Source of the DNA: an uncultured Sporosarcina sp.
GTDB lineage: Bacteria; Bacillota; Bacilli; Bacillales_A; Planococcaceae
DNA length: 64,000 nucleotides
NCBI GenBank assembly: GCA_948469885.1
Contig: CAOKMT010000005.1
Location: forward strand, 54,792 to 118,791
Direction of reading: 5' to 3'
Below, piece after piece: positions 7,472 through 15,743 of this stretch (position 1 is its first letter; the number at the start of each line of letters is the position of its first letter). The notes under the pieces were generated by a model, which worked only from the letters and a program-made list of their open reading frames with translations, had not been told where the DNA came from and did not search any database. The position numbers were made by a program, and so were the translations under genes.

Positions 7472-8995
7472 TTAAACTTCCACCCTTTCCTTGTACTTTC
7501 TTGAATTCATTTTGGATAACACGAAAACAGTTACGATGAGCAAAGCTGTCGTTAAAATTAAAGTGAATGCACTTCCTGTAATCCCCGCAACGACAAACCC
7601 GATGAGTGCAATCGCGGCATTAAGGCCTGCATACGGAAACTGCGTTTTCACATGATCGATATGATCGGCCCCGGCGCCTGTCGAGGATAAAATTGTCGTA
7701 TCAGAAATAGGTGAACAATGATCTCCAAAGATCCCCCCTGATAGAACAGCCCCTATACAAACTAATAAATGCGCATCAAGACCTACTGCCATCGGAATGG
7801 CGATCGGAAGCATAATTGCAAATGTCCCCCATGACGTCCCGGATGCAAGCGCCATGCCCGCTCCTACTAGGAATAAGATGGCTGGGATGATGAAAGCTGG
7901 CACATTTCCTTTCATTGCCTCCACAATAAACTCCGCAGTCCCCATCTCATTAATGACTTTGCCAAGTGACCATGCCAGAACGAGCGTGACCGCCACGTAA
8001 ACCATTTTCTGCATACCACCCGTGTAAATATCAATAATCTCACCAAACTTTTTCACTTTATAAACAATCATTAAGATGAGAATTGTTAAAGCCGCGAATA
8101 AATACGCTGCGCTTAATGAAACCCTAAATTCATTCCCAGGCACTGGCTCAAATGGGAAGCCAAATGAAATTAATAATCCGAACAACGTCATAAACAATAC
8201 CAATAACGGTAACCAAATTAATATGGCTCGTCCATTTGTTTCAAATTCCTCTATATTTTCAGGTTTTCTAAGAGGTTTCGATTCAGGCCAATATAGCTGA
8301 CCTGTTTGCTGCACTCTTCTTTCCGCCTTCGCCATTGGACCAAAATCTAATTTTGACAATGCCACGAGAGGCACCATAGAAACGGCCAATATCGGATAAA
8401 ACTGAAAGGGAATGACTTGAATAAGTGTGCTGAATTCAGATGTATGGATATTCAACAATTCAAATTCCTTTTTAATCAGTCCCATTATGTATACTCCCCA
8501 TCCAATGAACGGGATCAAGACCGCTACAGGAGAGGACGTTGAATCGATGATCCATGCAAGTTTCTCCCTTGAGATTTTTGCTTTATCAAAAATCTTTTCG
8601 AAAACAGGTCCTACGATTAATGGCGTTCCCAAGTCGGAGAAGAATATGATGATACCGCCAAACCACGCAGAAATTTGGGCTTTGGCCCGTGTATTAATAT
8701 ACTTTACAGCACTAGCGGCAAGCGCTGCTCCACCACCTGATTTTTCCATAAGTGCTACAAACCCACCGATAAAAAACAATAAAACTAACACTGCTGCATT
8801 GTAACTATCTGCTACTTGCGGAAATATAAAATTTCCGATCACTTCCATCGTCGCTTCAAGAGGACGTCCCCCTACAAGAATTAGGACACCAATATAAACG
8901 CCTGAAAACAGTGACACAATAACGTTTTTAGTAACAATTGCGAGAATGACTGCAATAATCGGTGGTATTAAAGATACTACCCCCATGTGATCCAT
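7472..8995 (-). CDS. Na+/H+ antiporter NhaC-family transporter
   Basis: Integral membrane carrier of 507 residues with about 12 hydrophobic segments. It belongs to the NhaC/ion-transporter superfamily: the duplicated re-entrant motif is seen as FFSDLGTPLIVGPV and GGIFGDHCSPISDTTILSS, and the family's STSSP-type turn as IDSTSSPVAVLIPFIGWG. Members move Na+ against H+, or exchange organic ions. Start ATG 8995 follows GGGAGG by 7 nt; the two codons before it (TTG TTT) are too close to the RBS. It is translationally adjacent to argH and has its own promoter with a palindromic operator candidate. Its pairing with a lyase suggests import of the lyase substrate, which is inference. Confidence 0.85.
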   Translation of the reverse strand: MDHMGVVSLIPPIIAVILAIVTKNVIVSLFSGVYIGVLILVGGRPLEATMEVIGNFIFPQVADSYNAAVLVLLFFIGGFVALMEKSGGGAALAASAVKYINTRAKAQISAWFGGIIIFFSDLGTPLIVGPVFEKIFDKAKISREKLAWIIDSTSSPVAVLIPFIGWGVYIMGLIKKEFELLNIHTSEFSTLIQVIPFQFYPILAVSMVPLVALSKLDFGPMAKAERRVQQTGQLYWPESKPLRKPENIEEFETNGRAILIWLPLLVLFMTLFGLLISFGFPFEPVPGNEFRVSLSAAYLFAALTILILMIVYKVKKFGEIIDIYTGGMQKMVYVAVTLVLAWSLGKVINEMGTAEFIVEAMKGNVPAFIIPAILFLVGAGMALASGTSWGTFAIMLPIAIPMAVGLDAHLLVCIGAVLSGGIFGDHCSPISDTTILSSTGAGADHIDHVKTQFPYAGLNAAIALIGFVVAGITGSAFTLILTTALLIVTVFVLSKMNSRKYKERVEV

Positions 8996-9056
8996 AAACA
9001 AACCTCCCGTTATGCAAAATAAGATCGCACCCTTTTGACATATCTACTTAATATAA

Positions 9057-9120
9057 GGGTATATATTAATTATTTACCCTATAATCAATTATATTTAACG
9101 TTCTTATGATATGCAAGAAC
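9057..9120 (-). promoter_or_regulatory. Promoter and palindromic operator candidates of nhaC-argH
   Basis: Minus strand: TTGCAT (9111-9116), 17 bp, TATAAT (9088-9093). GTTCTT and AAGAAC (9100-9105 and 9115-9120) form a perfect 6-9-6 palindrome over the -35 and spacer. A second palindrome, AGGGTA...TACCCT, lies just downstream of the -10. Two sites bracketing a promoter are typical of a dedicated regulator; the gene at 9198-10511 is the obvious candidate. Confidence 0.6.
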
Positions 9121-9161
9121 AATTTTAAAGTTTTGTCAATTCTATCATTACTATTTCAAAA

Positions 9162-9197
9162 TAAAAAAGACTGACAGGATACATATTCCTGACAGCC
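9162..9197 (-). terminator. Terminator of the regulator gene
   Basis: GGCTGTCAGGA and TCCTGTCAGTC (minus strand) form an 11-position stem with one G-T pair, followed by T6ATTTT. It begins at the stop codon of the gene at 9198 and isolates it from nhaC. Confidence 0.9.
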
Positions 9198-10511
9198 TTA
9201 AATCACTTTATTTGACGAGTTTATCAATTTGTAAACCCGTCGTGGCCTTCCTCTTGTAGGAGACTCTTCCACGCCTGTACATTCGGCTAAACCCACTTCA
9301 CACAATCTTTCGATGAAGCGTCTTGTATTTCTTTCGTCCTTAGACAGTTGGCTTGATATATCTTTGATCGTAAATTCCTTGATGCCTGCATTTCTCGTTA
9401 ACGCAAATATGTCAATATAAAGTTTCACATTAATTTTCTCATTTTTAAGCTTGGCCATGAAGTTTTCATCGTTAAACCAGGGAAAATCAATAGCCTTGAC
9501 ATCCTTACGATTCACTTCTAACACTTCCCCATTTTCTTGAACGACAATAATAGAACCAAATCTTTCTTTGGACTGTTTTAATGCATTATTTGCATTGAAT
9601 TCTGCGGAAAAGACCGTTTCACCAAATCCTATGCCTACCCCTACCTCCAGTCCTGACTCCAATATCAACTCATTTACGGTCTCTTCAATCTTAAATAATT
9701 CTCGTTCACTGTCCCCCCGCGAACTAAATATTAAATACCTTCCAAGTCCTTTTTCAATGAGTGAACCATTTAAGCTTTCACTTAGATTGATTAAGATTTC
9801 TTTTAACTTTAACTCTAAATATTGCAGTTGGTACGTTTGTTTTGGGCTTTTGAAATGACTCTCCAAATGAGCCATTTCAAATAATTGAACAGCGACTTGC
9901 GTATCCATAAAGTAAAAAGTCTTTATTTTTTCAGAAAGAATTTTTAATGTATGGCGAATTTCAATATCACTTGTCGAAATTCTGAAAGCGGGAATACCGA
10001 GTTCTTTAAGTTGTAAATAGACTTCCTCAAAGCAAGTAATGGCCCCTTTGGTCTTGTTCGTTTCCCATAATTGACGATGAAATTCAACCAATTCTTCTGT
10101 TAACGTTTTTTCGGAAAAAGTTTTCACATACATATTTTCAGGTTTTATATTGAGCTGATGTAAAGCGTTTTCCAAATGGCTTTTAGATATCTCATCTATA
10201 CTTAAGTAATCCAAAAAAGTCCCCATTTGATGGGCAGACTCCAACAGTCCTTTAAAAATTCCTGCTTCGGTATGTTCAATATAAATTTTTCTTTCTTCAT
10301 TTCCTATTGCTCGACATGCGATATTGTAGGAGATTTTTCCCGAAAAAAACCACAGATCAACCTTGTTATCATTCCGTTTTATAATCGATTCTGTTTCCTT
10401 CACTTCTTTATATGGATACGATAAAAAAATCACATCTAAATTCAAATCCTGCGCGATATGTATAATTCTCTCTACGGTGGACTGCGGGCCAATGACCCCT
10501 ACCCTAAACAT
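9198..10511 (-). CDS. Transcriptional regulator with nucleotidyl-cyclase-like and winged-helix domains
   Basis: Protein of 437 residues, not matched to a named family. The N-terminal part (VGVIGPQSTVERII...) looks like an alpha/beta sensor domain. A middle domain around 250-340 contains FSSRGDSERELF and LEVGVGIGFGETVFSAE, resembling the degenerate GGDEF/GTP-cyclohydrolase-III fold. The C-terminal 80 residues (FTIKDISSQLSKDERNTRRFIERL, then GRPRRVYKL) form a winged helix-turn-helix. Start ATG 10511 (MFRVGVIGP) has GGAAGGGGGTGG about 7 nt upstream, so the longer frame to 10547 is rejected. It is encoded upstream of nhaC-argH in the same direction and probably controls them; ligand unknown. Confidence 0.75.
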   Translation of the reverse strand: MFRVGVIGPQSTVERIIHIAQDLNLDVIFLSYPYKEVKETESIIKRNDNKVDLWFFSGKISYNIACRAIGNEERKIYIEHTEAGIFKGLLESAHQMGTFLDYLSIDEISKSHLENALHQLNIKPENMYVKTFSEKTLTEELVEFHRQLWETNKTKGAITCFEEVYLQLKELGIPAFRISTSDIEIRHTLKILSEKIKTFYFMDTQVAVQLFEMAHLESHFKSPKQTYQLQYLELKLKEILINLSESLNGSLIEKGLGRYLIFSSRGDSERELFKIEETVNELILESGLEVGVGIGFGETVFSAEFNANNALKQSKERFGSIIVVQENGEVLEVNRKDVKAIDFPWFNDENFMAKLKNEKINVKLYIDIFALTRNAGIKEFTIKDISSQLSKDERNTRRFIERLCEVGLAECTGVEESPTRGRPRRVYKLINSSNKVI

Positions 10512-10587
10512 AGTCAACCACCCCCTTCCTAACTTCCTTGGAAACACCTTTCAATCCTGAAGCGCCATAAAAAACAACCGATTTTCT

Positions 10588-11205
10588 TTATTTTATAATC
10601 TCTATAAAATGCTTCAAAATCTTAGCCGTCAATCCCCATATCGTATACTGACCATAATCAAAAAACCATTGTTCAACCGAGAGGTTTCGCCATTGATAGT
10701 CAGTCCCATTCACGATTTTTTCAAAAGGGAAATCTGGGGAAGGTTTTGATTCGACCAATACTTCATGCCTGTCAGGTTTATAATTCAATAGCCAGTTAAC
10801 AGGGATTGTAAATACCTCTTCAACTTCTTCTGTATTGTAATTATGAATAATTTCATCATAATCAATGACAGCTACGAATGGATAGACAACAAATGTCGGC
10901 GAGGCGACATAGGGGCTCAACGGCTCTACAAGCTTGACCGTTTTTGAATCGACGCCCAGCTCTTCATGGGTTTCCCGTAAAGCGGCTGCCCATGGCGTCG
11001 GGTCTGTCGGATCGATTCGTCCCCCAGGGAAACTAATATCACCCGGTTGTTTTCTCATCGTCGCAGAACGCACTTCGAACAGGATATGCCAATCCTCGTC
11101 TACTTGAACCAATGGAATCATAACAGCAGAACGAAATGCGGTCTCTTCTCCTATAAATAGAGATTGATTTTCACTTAGTTGTTTTTTTATCTTTTCCAGA
11201 AACAC
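10588..11205 (-). CDS. NUDIX hydrolase, CoA pyrophosphatase type
   Basis: 205-residue NUDIX protein of the CoA/acyl-CoA pyrophosphatase group (NudL/YeaB). These enzymes cleave CoA to 4'-phosphopantetheine and 3',5'-ADP. The NUDIX box reads GGRIDPTDPTPWAAALRETHEELG, preceded by the family-specific RKQPGDISFPGGR (the UPF0035-type LLT/PG block). The catalytic REXXEE is intact as RETHEE. Its stop lies 76 nt upstream of the regulator start with no T-run between, so the two may share a transcript. CoA specificity is inferred from family membership. Confidence 0.87.
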   Translation of the reverse strand: MFLEKIKKQLSENQSLFIGEETAFRSAVMIPLVQVDEDWHILFEVRSATMRKQPGDISFPGGRIDPTDPTPWAAALRETHEELGVDSKTVKLVEPLSPYVASPTFVVYPFVAVIDYDEIIHNYNTEEVEEVFTIPVNWLLNYKPDRHEVLVESKPSPDFPFEKIVNGTDYQWRNLSVEQWFFDYGQYTIWGLTAKILKHFIEIIK

Positions 11206-11347
11206 AAAACTCCCCTCACTTTAAACTTCATATTAATTTTATCTTACCACTAATGGATTTATGGAGAAAGGATGTCGGAACTTTTCGTCTCATAGTATAA
11301 TCATCGAGGAATTATAGAGAATGAATGACAGGAAGATCGTCAAATAG

Positions 11348-11387
11348 AAAAGGTAGGTTCCGAAAAACAATTCGAAGCCTACCTTTT
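11348..11387 (-). terminator. Terminator of the DUF1456 gene
   Basis: AAAAGGTAGG (11348-11357) and CCTACCTTTT (11378-11387) form a perfect 10-bp stem with further TTC/GAA pairing inside. A/T tails on both strands make it potentially bidirectional, though only the minus-strand gene ends here. Confidence 0.85.
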
Positions 11388-11401
11388 GATGGTCAGATGG
11401 A

Positions 11402-11911
11402 TCATGCTCGGTATCTTAATGCTAATCCTTTAAGGAAATTTCTGGCGTAGCGATCTCCGCACGCTTTATAATTCCGATGTCCTTCTTTTCTAAGAACGGC
11501 ACTCAGTTCACTTTTCGAAAGCGTGACACCGGCTTCTTGTAAAATATCCAGCATATCTTCACTCGTGAGCGAAAGTGCGATTTTCATTTTCTTGAGCAAA
11601 ATATTATTGACGTTGCGATTGTCTTTTGACATTAAGAAGCGGTTGGGCACATTCTCCGGTTTGACATCGGGTGTTCCTCTTTTCAACGTCACCAGTCCGT
11701 TTAAGAAGCACTCCAATGTTTCGTTGTCGATCGGTTTGTCGTACACGACCTCCTGGGCCTCGCCATCATGAGTGGTTTTTGATTTGCTTAACATGTCTTG
11801 GACCACTTCTTTTGAAGTTTCCATTCCACCTAGTCCGAAAATCTCAACCATTTCTTGATCCTTTATGTCCAATGCATATCTTATTCTGATTAATATATCA
11901 TTTGCATTCAC
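11402..11911 (-). CDS. DUF1456 family protein (YehS-like)
   Basis: 169-residue protein made of two related DUF1456 repeats: NDILIRIRYALDIKDQEMVEIF near residue 3 and NNILLKKMKIALSLTSEDMLDI near 101, each followed by an LSKSE-type turn. The repeat resembles a small helical, possibly DNA- or protein-binding unit, but no function is established for the family. Start is GTG 11911, with AAAGGTGA 7 nt upstream; there is no in-frame ATG nearby. Monocistronic: terminators lie on both sides and the upstream gene is gltS in the same direction after its own terminator. Confidence 0.85.
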   Translation of the reverse strand: MNANDILIRIRYALDIKDQEMVEIFGLGGMETSKEVVQDMLSKSKTTHDGEAQEVVYDKPIDNETLECFLNGLVTLKRGTPDVKPENVPNRFLMSKDNRNVNNILLKKMKIALSLTSEDMLDILQEAGVTLSKSELSAVLRKEGHRNYKACGDRYARNFLKGLALRYRA

Positions 11912-12035
11912 TGCGTATCACCTTTCCCTTTACCAACTTCACTGTACATATCAGTATAAACCTTTTTGAGGTTAATTGTCTCATTGCTTATCCAAATTCG
12001 GCACAATGAACCTCCCTTTAAATTTTTTACCCAAG

Positions 12036-12085
12036 AAAAATTAGGCTGCCTGACACCCGTAAAATATAGTGTCATGGCAGCCTAA
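12036..12085 (-). terminator. Terminator of gltS
   Basis: TTAGGCTGCC...GTGTCA and TGACAC...GGCAGCCTAA form a stem of about 16 bp with one bulge, followed on the minus strand by TTTTTC. Confidence 0.92.
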
Positions 12086-12187
12086 TCAAGGTATTTTATA
12101 TGTGTCTCATATCATTGAGTCAGTCTAGGGTTAGAAGTTTTTTATTAAATTAGAGACAGCGAATCCGGATGCAGTCATTCCAATAAC

Positions 12188-13372
12188 TCAATTGAACAAG
12201 TTAATGGTCGTGATAATGATCGGTGCGCTAAATACAACATCGATCAGGAATGCACCGACAATCGGTACGACAAGGAACGCCGTGCGAGAAGGACCATATT
12301 TGCTCACCGTTGCGGACATGTTCGCCATTGCGTTCGGTGTTGCACCTAGACCGTGGCCTAAGAATCCAGAGATCATGACAGCCGCGTCGTAGTCCTTACC
12401 AAGCAGTCGGAACATCACAAATACGGCATACAAGACGATGACAATCACTTGGATGAGTATAATGCCGATGAGCGGTAGTGCAAGATCTGCGACTTCCCAC
12501 AGCTTGATGCTCATCAGTGCCATCGAGAGAAAGATCGCAAGTGAAACGTCACCGATTAAATTGATTTCCTTCATGTTCACCGTGCCCTGTACAAAGCGGT
12601 CAGCGAGATTCCGGACAATGACCGCCACGAACATTGCGCCAATATAGGACGGCAGGACGAAGCCGGTCACATTCGTAAACAAATCGCCAAGATACGTTCC
12701 CACTGCCATGGAGAATGTGAGGAGGGCGACCTGGACCATGAATGACCACTCTTGAATTGGTCTCTCATCTTTTTCTACATACTCTTCTACTTCACCCGCT
12801 GCCGGCTTTAAGTCATGTTTCTTAATCAAGTACCGCGCAACCGGGCCACCGGTAAGGCTGCCGCAAATCAGGCCAAGTGTGGCGGCGGCCATACCAATTG
12901 TTAAAGCCGAGGAAACGCCTAAACTCTCAATGGTCTGTCCATAAGCCGCAGCGCCGCCATGTCCTCCGTTCATCGAAACTGCTCCGGCCATGACACCCAA
13001 CAATGGGTCAATTCCAAACAACTGGGCAAACGAAACACCGATGACGTTCTGCAAGAATACTGTGACGCCACACAAGAGCAAGTAGATGACTAATAGCTTC
13101 CCACCCAGTTTGATGAGCTTGAAGCTTGCCCCAAGACCGATCGTCGTAAAAAAGGCAATCATGAACAGCGACTGTAGCGATGTATCCAATGCAACCTCGA
13201 CAATCCCTGTAGTTTTTAAGACGAGCGCCAAAGTGGCGAATATTAAACCGCCTACGACAGGCGCTGGAATCAGGAACCGGTTAAGGAATCCAATCCGGTT
13301 TACAAGTGCCATTCCAAGCAGATACAGAGCTACTGCAAGGAACAAAGTTGTAATCTGGTTAAGTTCAATCAT
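12188..13372 (-). CDS. gltS: Sodium/glutamate symporter
   Basis: 394-residue GltS-type carrier that takes up glutamate with Na+. Two inverted five-helix halves are visible. Family landmarks include the duplicated re-entrant loops GAVSMNGGHGGAAAYG (about 134) and GFLGHGLGATPNAMANMSA (about 342), and the C-terminal PSRTAFLVVPIVGAFLID. Start ATG 13372 follows AAAGGTGA by 7 nt. It is preceded by about 540 nt of structured leader RNA, a cre-like CcpA site and a -10, and followed by a strong terminator, so it is a single-gene unit with unusual 5' control. A central hydrophilic stretch (VEEYVEKDERPIQEW) separates the halves. Confidence 0.94.
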   Translation of the reverse strand: MIELNQITTLFLAVALYLLGMALVNRIGFLNRFLIPAPVVGGLIFATLALVLKTTGIVEVALDTSLQSLFMIAFFTTIGLGASFKLIKLGGKLLVIYLLLCGVTVFLQNVIGVSFAQLFGIDPLLGVMAGAVSMNGGHGGAAAYGQTIESLGVSSALTIGMAAATLGLICGSLTGGPVARYLIKKHDLKPAAGEVEEYVEKDERPIQEWSFMVQVALLTFSMAVGTYLGDLFTNVTGFVLPSYIGAMFVAVIVRNLADRFVQGTVNMKEINLIGDVSLAIFLSMALMSIKLWEVADLALPLIGIILIQVIVIVLYAVFVMFRLLGKDYDAAVMISGFLGHGLGATPNAMANMSATVSKYGPSRTAFLVVPIVGAFLIDVVFSAPIIITTINLFN

Positions 13373-13399
13373 ATATCTTCACCTTTCTAAAAAGTCTTT

Positions 13400-13898
13400 A
13401 CCCCTTCATTGACAAAAATTGTCCCCAGCCGAACCGTTCAGCGGTTTTCATCAGAATCTTGGTTAACCTCGGATATGTTAAATCTTGTCGTTTTTTATTT
13501 GTACATACGTGGCGAATGAATGCGGCCAGCTGATCACGGCATCATTCGAACTCCGTTTCTCCCTCAAACCCTACGTGACACCGAGCTCATCTGCATGGTT
13601 AAACAGCTCGGATGTGTTGCAATCGGCCGTCTCCCTGTTGATAGGCCTGTCCAAGGATTGCAACCGCTTTCCTTATATAAAAGGTTCCCCCTAAACTAAT
13701 GACGGTGCGTAAGGAAATCATCCTAATCCTTCACCAACCGTGCTTTTATGAGCAGTTGATCTCCCACCTATCTTTATCGTCTTACTCAAGTCTTAAGGTG
13801 AGAGGCTTATGACGCACAAGATGTGGCGTTTCTAATCAGCTTGCCCGTTAATGCAGAATAAATCTTAGTATTAACACGGCAAAAATTTGATATGTCTT
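13400..13898 (-). ncRNA. Long structured leader RNA of gltS, unassigned
   Basis: Reading the minus strand, consecutive helices can be drawn. TTGCC(GT)GTTAAT (from 13887) pairs with ATTAAC(G)GGCAA. GTGCGT pairs with ACGCAC and encloses three helices: CTCTCACCT/AGGTGGGAG, ATCAAC/GTTGGT and AAGGA/TCCTT. These lie in about 13707-13813. They are followed by GTTGCAATC/GATTGCAAC (about 13615-13661), CCGAGCT/AGCTCGG (about 13582-13610) and CGAATGA-TGC/GCATTCATTCG (about 13513-13548). No terminator or AUG-RBS pair occurs before gltS. It does not match the conserved cores of T-box, lysine, cobalamin, M-box, c-di-AMP or group II intron RNAs that I know. Boundaries are approximate. Confidence 0.55.
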
Positions 13899-13923
13899 AG
13901 TAAACGCTTTCATCCCTAGTATA
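13899..13923 (-). promoter_or_regulatory. CcpA (cre) site overlapping the gltS leader promoter
   Basis: TGAAAGCGTTTACT (minus strand, 13912 to 13899) fits the cre consensus. It starts 5 nt after TATACT (13923 to 13918), a plausible -10, so CcpA would sit on the transcription start. Carbon catabolite repression of gltS is inferred; the -35 is weak. Confidence 0.65.
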
Positions 13924-14080
13924 CAGTGACATGTTACAATTTTACCATATACTTATCGAATCCGACACTATCCGACATTTTCAGTTATGTATTTTAAATC
14001 TTTAAAAATGATTGATTTTACTCTTTCGTTCAACTAGTCCCCCGCTAAATATCATCTACTTACGGACGTTAATCAACTAC

Positions 14081-14401
14081 CACCCCTGAACGCAAATCTT
14101 CAATTTTACGCTATTCAGAGGGAGCTTGAGTTTGCTCATTAGGTCTGCGTTCTAATCTGAGACCGTGACGCTTTAATGGGCGGACTCTTTAGGGAGCCCC
14201 TCAAGTCAGATTTTGGTCGCTACTTGGGACGAACGATCCTTTTCGCACTTGAACCCTCCCTCTGAAACGAGTGAAAGCCCTCATACGAATCTGAGCGAAC
14301 GTTCGTTAAAACGCAAAAAAACGTTGGCTTATTCAGCCAACAGGCATTCACCACCCCTGAATTGTTGGGTGCTAAAGCACCGAAACACAACTCAGAGGGT
14401 G
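14081..14401. repeat. Structured intergenic stretch with repeated CACCCCTGAA / TTCAGAGGG arms
   Basis: CACCCCTGAA occurs at 14081-14090 and 14352-14361. Complementary arms TTCAGAGGGAG (14114-14124), CTCCCTCTGAA (14256-14266) and CTCAGAGGGTG (14391-14401) alternate with it. The 14114-14124 and 14256-14266 arms are perfect 11-bp complements about 130 bp apart, enclosing smaller hairpins (GGTCT...AGACC; CTCAAGT...ACTTG). No ORF with an RBS is seen. It could be a mobile-element remnant or a noncoding RNA. Confidence 0.55.
14313..14341 (-). terminator. Terminator downstream of the CynX/NimT transporter
   Basis: Minus strand GTTGGCT-GAATA-AGCCAAC, then G and seven T. It lies about 180 nt past the transporter stop and would close the PatB-transporter operon. 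Confidence 0.8.
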
Positions 14402-14521
14402 TCCTTTACCCGGGTTATGATAGACGGTTGTTTCTCGTCAATCCTTAACGACTTATACTTGCCGCTCACTTTGCCTATAAATGATTAAGGCATTATCAAG
14501 TACTTACCGGTAGCTTCGAAG

Positions 14522-15718
14522 TCACAAGCTATTCAGTTTTGTTTTACCATGCTTGCAACCCATTTGCTTTTTATTTGTAGTTGCCATAAATTGAACAATA
14601 ATCATAAGTATTATGGTAAAAGTCATCCCCGTAGTAGCAGTAGTAAAGCTATTCGTAGCATCATGAACCCATCCCAGTATAATAGGACCCAAAGCGCCAA
14701 TTGCATATCCCCCAGACTGTGTCATGGCTGACCATGAAGCAGCTTCTTTGGCATTAGCAGTAGCATCTATTGACAAAAGGAAATTTAAAGGGAGCAATCC
14801 TCCTGCACCAATACCAATGAATGCTGAAGCAACTAATGGTTGAACATTGAGTACAAGCAAGATAAGACCGATCAGTTCAGCTAGGGATGCAATGATTAAC
14901 CACAAACGGCGGGAGGGGAATTTTTGTAACAGGATCGGCAATACCAAACTTACGGGGATTTGTATAGCGGCAAATATGGTTAATGCAGTTGCTCCATATG
15001 CTTTCGAATATCCCATGCTTTGAATAATTTGCGGCAGCCACGCGGTGAAGGAAAAGAATAACATAGCCATCAGTCCAAAAGATAAAGTAAGTATCCAAGC
15101 TCTAGCGTTCTTCCATGGCAAATTATTTTTGGTTTTCGCCACGGCAGTTTGAGTTGACTTTTTGACCTGCGGAGTAACGAACAACCGCCAAATAATCGCG
15201 GCTACGAACGCTATAATAGCCCAAAATGCAAGGGCACCTTGCCATGAGTTGAAACTTTTTTGTAGGGATACTGAAAAAGATGTACTAAGGGCGGCCCCGC
15301 TATAAATTGCAACGGTGTAGATCGCAACCATAGACGGGACATGTTTGGGAAAGTGTTCTTTAATGAAACCTGAAAAAAGTGGACCGGCCATTGCAATACC
15401 GACTCCCGCCAGTAAAGCTGTGAAAAGCAGAAGAGTCGTAGAATGAGTAAACAATCGAAAGACAGTACCTAGCCCAATCAGTAACAAAGACCACCCAATA
15501 ACCCGTTCGATTCCCCATTTACTACTTGCCCTTATAGCGAAGAATGGAAATACACCCATACAAAGTACTGGAATAGAAGTAAACAAACCAGCCACGGTAG
15601 CACTCATTCCCAGTGATGTCCTTATACTATCCAACAATGGAGCAACGGAGTTAATCGCTGGACGTAAATTTAGCGAAGCAAGAAATAGGGCGATAACCAA
15701 CAATCTATTTTTTCTCAT
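14522..15718 (-). CDS. MFS transporter, CynX/NimT family
   Basis: 398-residue major facilitator with 12 predicted helices. The N-terminal FLASLNLRPAINSVAPLL is the hallmark of the CynX/NimT (cyanate/2-nitroimidazole) exporter group. A matching polar turn sits in the second half (GIGAGGLLPLNFLLSIDATANAKEAASWSAM). Start ATG 15718 follows GGAGG by 5 nt; the frame extends upstream but without a ribosome site. It lies 25 nt behind a PatB-type C-S lyase gene in one operon divergent from a LysR regulator. Substrate is unknown; a sulfur-containing amino acid or thiol conjugate is plausible from the neighbour. Confidence 0.87.
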   Translation of the reverse strand: MRKNRLLVIALFLASLNLRPAINSVAPLLDSIRTSLGMSATVAGLFTSIPVLCMGVFPFFAIRASSKWGIERVIGWSLLLIGLGTVFRLFTHSTTLLLFTALLAGVGIAMAGPLFSGFIKEHFPKHVPSMVAIYTVAIYSGAALSTSFSVSLQKSFNSWQGALAFWAIIAFVAAIIWRLFVTPQVKKSTQTAVAKTKNNLPWKNARAWILTLSFGLMAMLFFSFTAWLPQIIQSMGYSKAYGATALTIFAAIQIPVSLVLPILLQKFPSRRLWLIIASLAELIGLILLVLNVQPLVASAFIGIGAGGLLPLNFLLSIDATANAKEAASWSAMTQSGGYAIGALGPIILGWVHDATNSFTTATTGMTFTIILMIIVQFMATTNKKQMGCKHGKTKLNSL

Positions 15719-15743
15719 GATAACCTCCATTCCGTTTCATTCT

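Noticed and set aside
13485-13694. Plus-strand 69-codon frame in the gltS leader
   Set aside because: No ribosome site or recognisable protein; it lies antisense to stable RNA helices.
13373-13900. Group II intron, T-box or known riboswitch in the gltS leader
   Set aside because: No domain V-like AGC...GUUC hairpin, no T-box AGGGTGGNACC motif, and no match to lysine, cobalamin, M-box or c-di-AMP cores that I could see; kept as unassigned.
12188-14521. Insertion sequence or transposase near gltS
   Set aside because: No transposase fragment or terminal repeats with target duplication were found, only hairpins.
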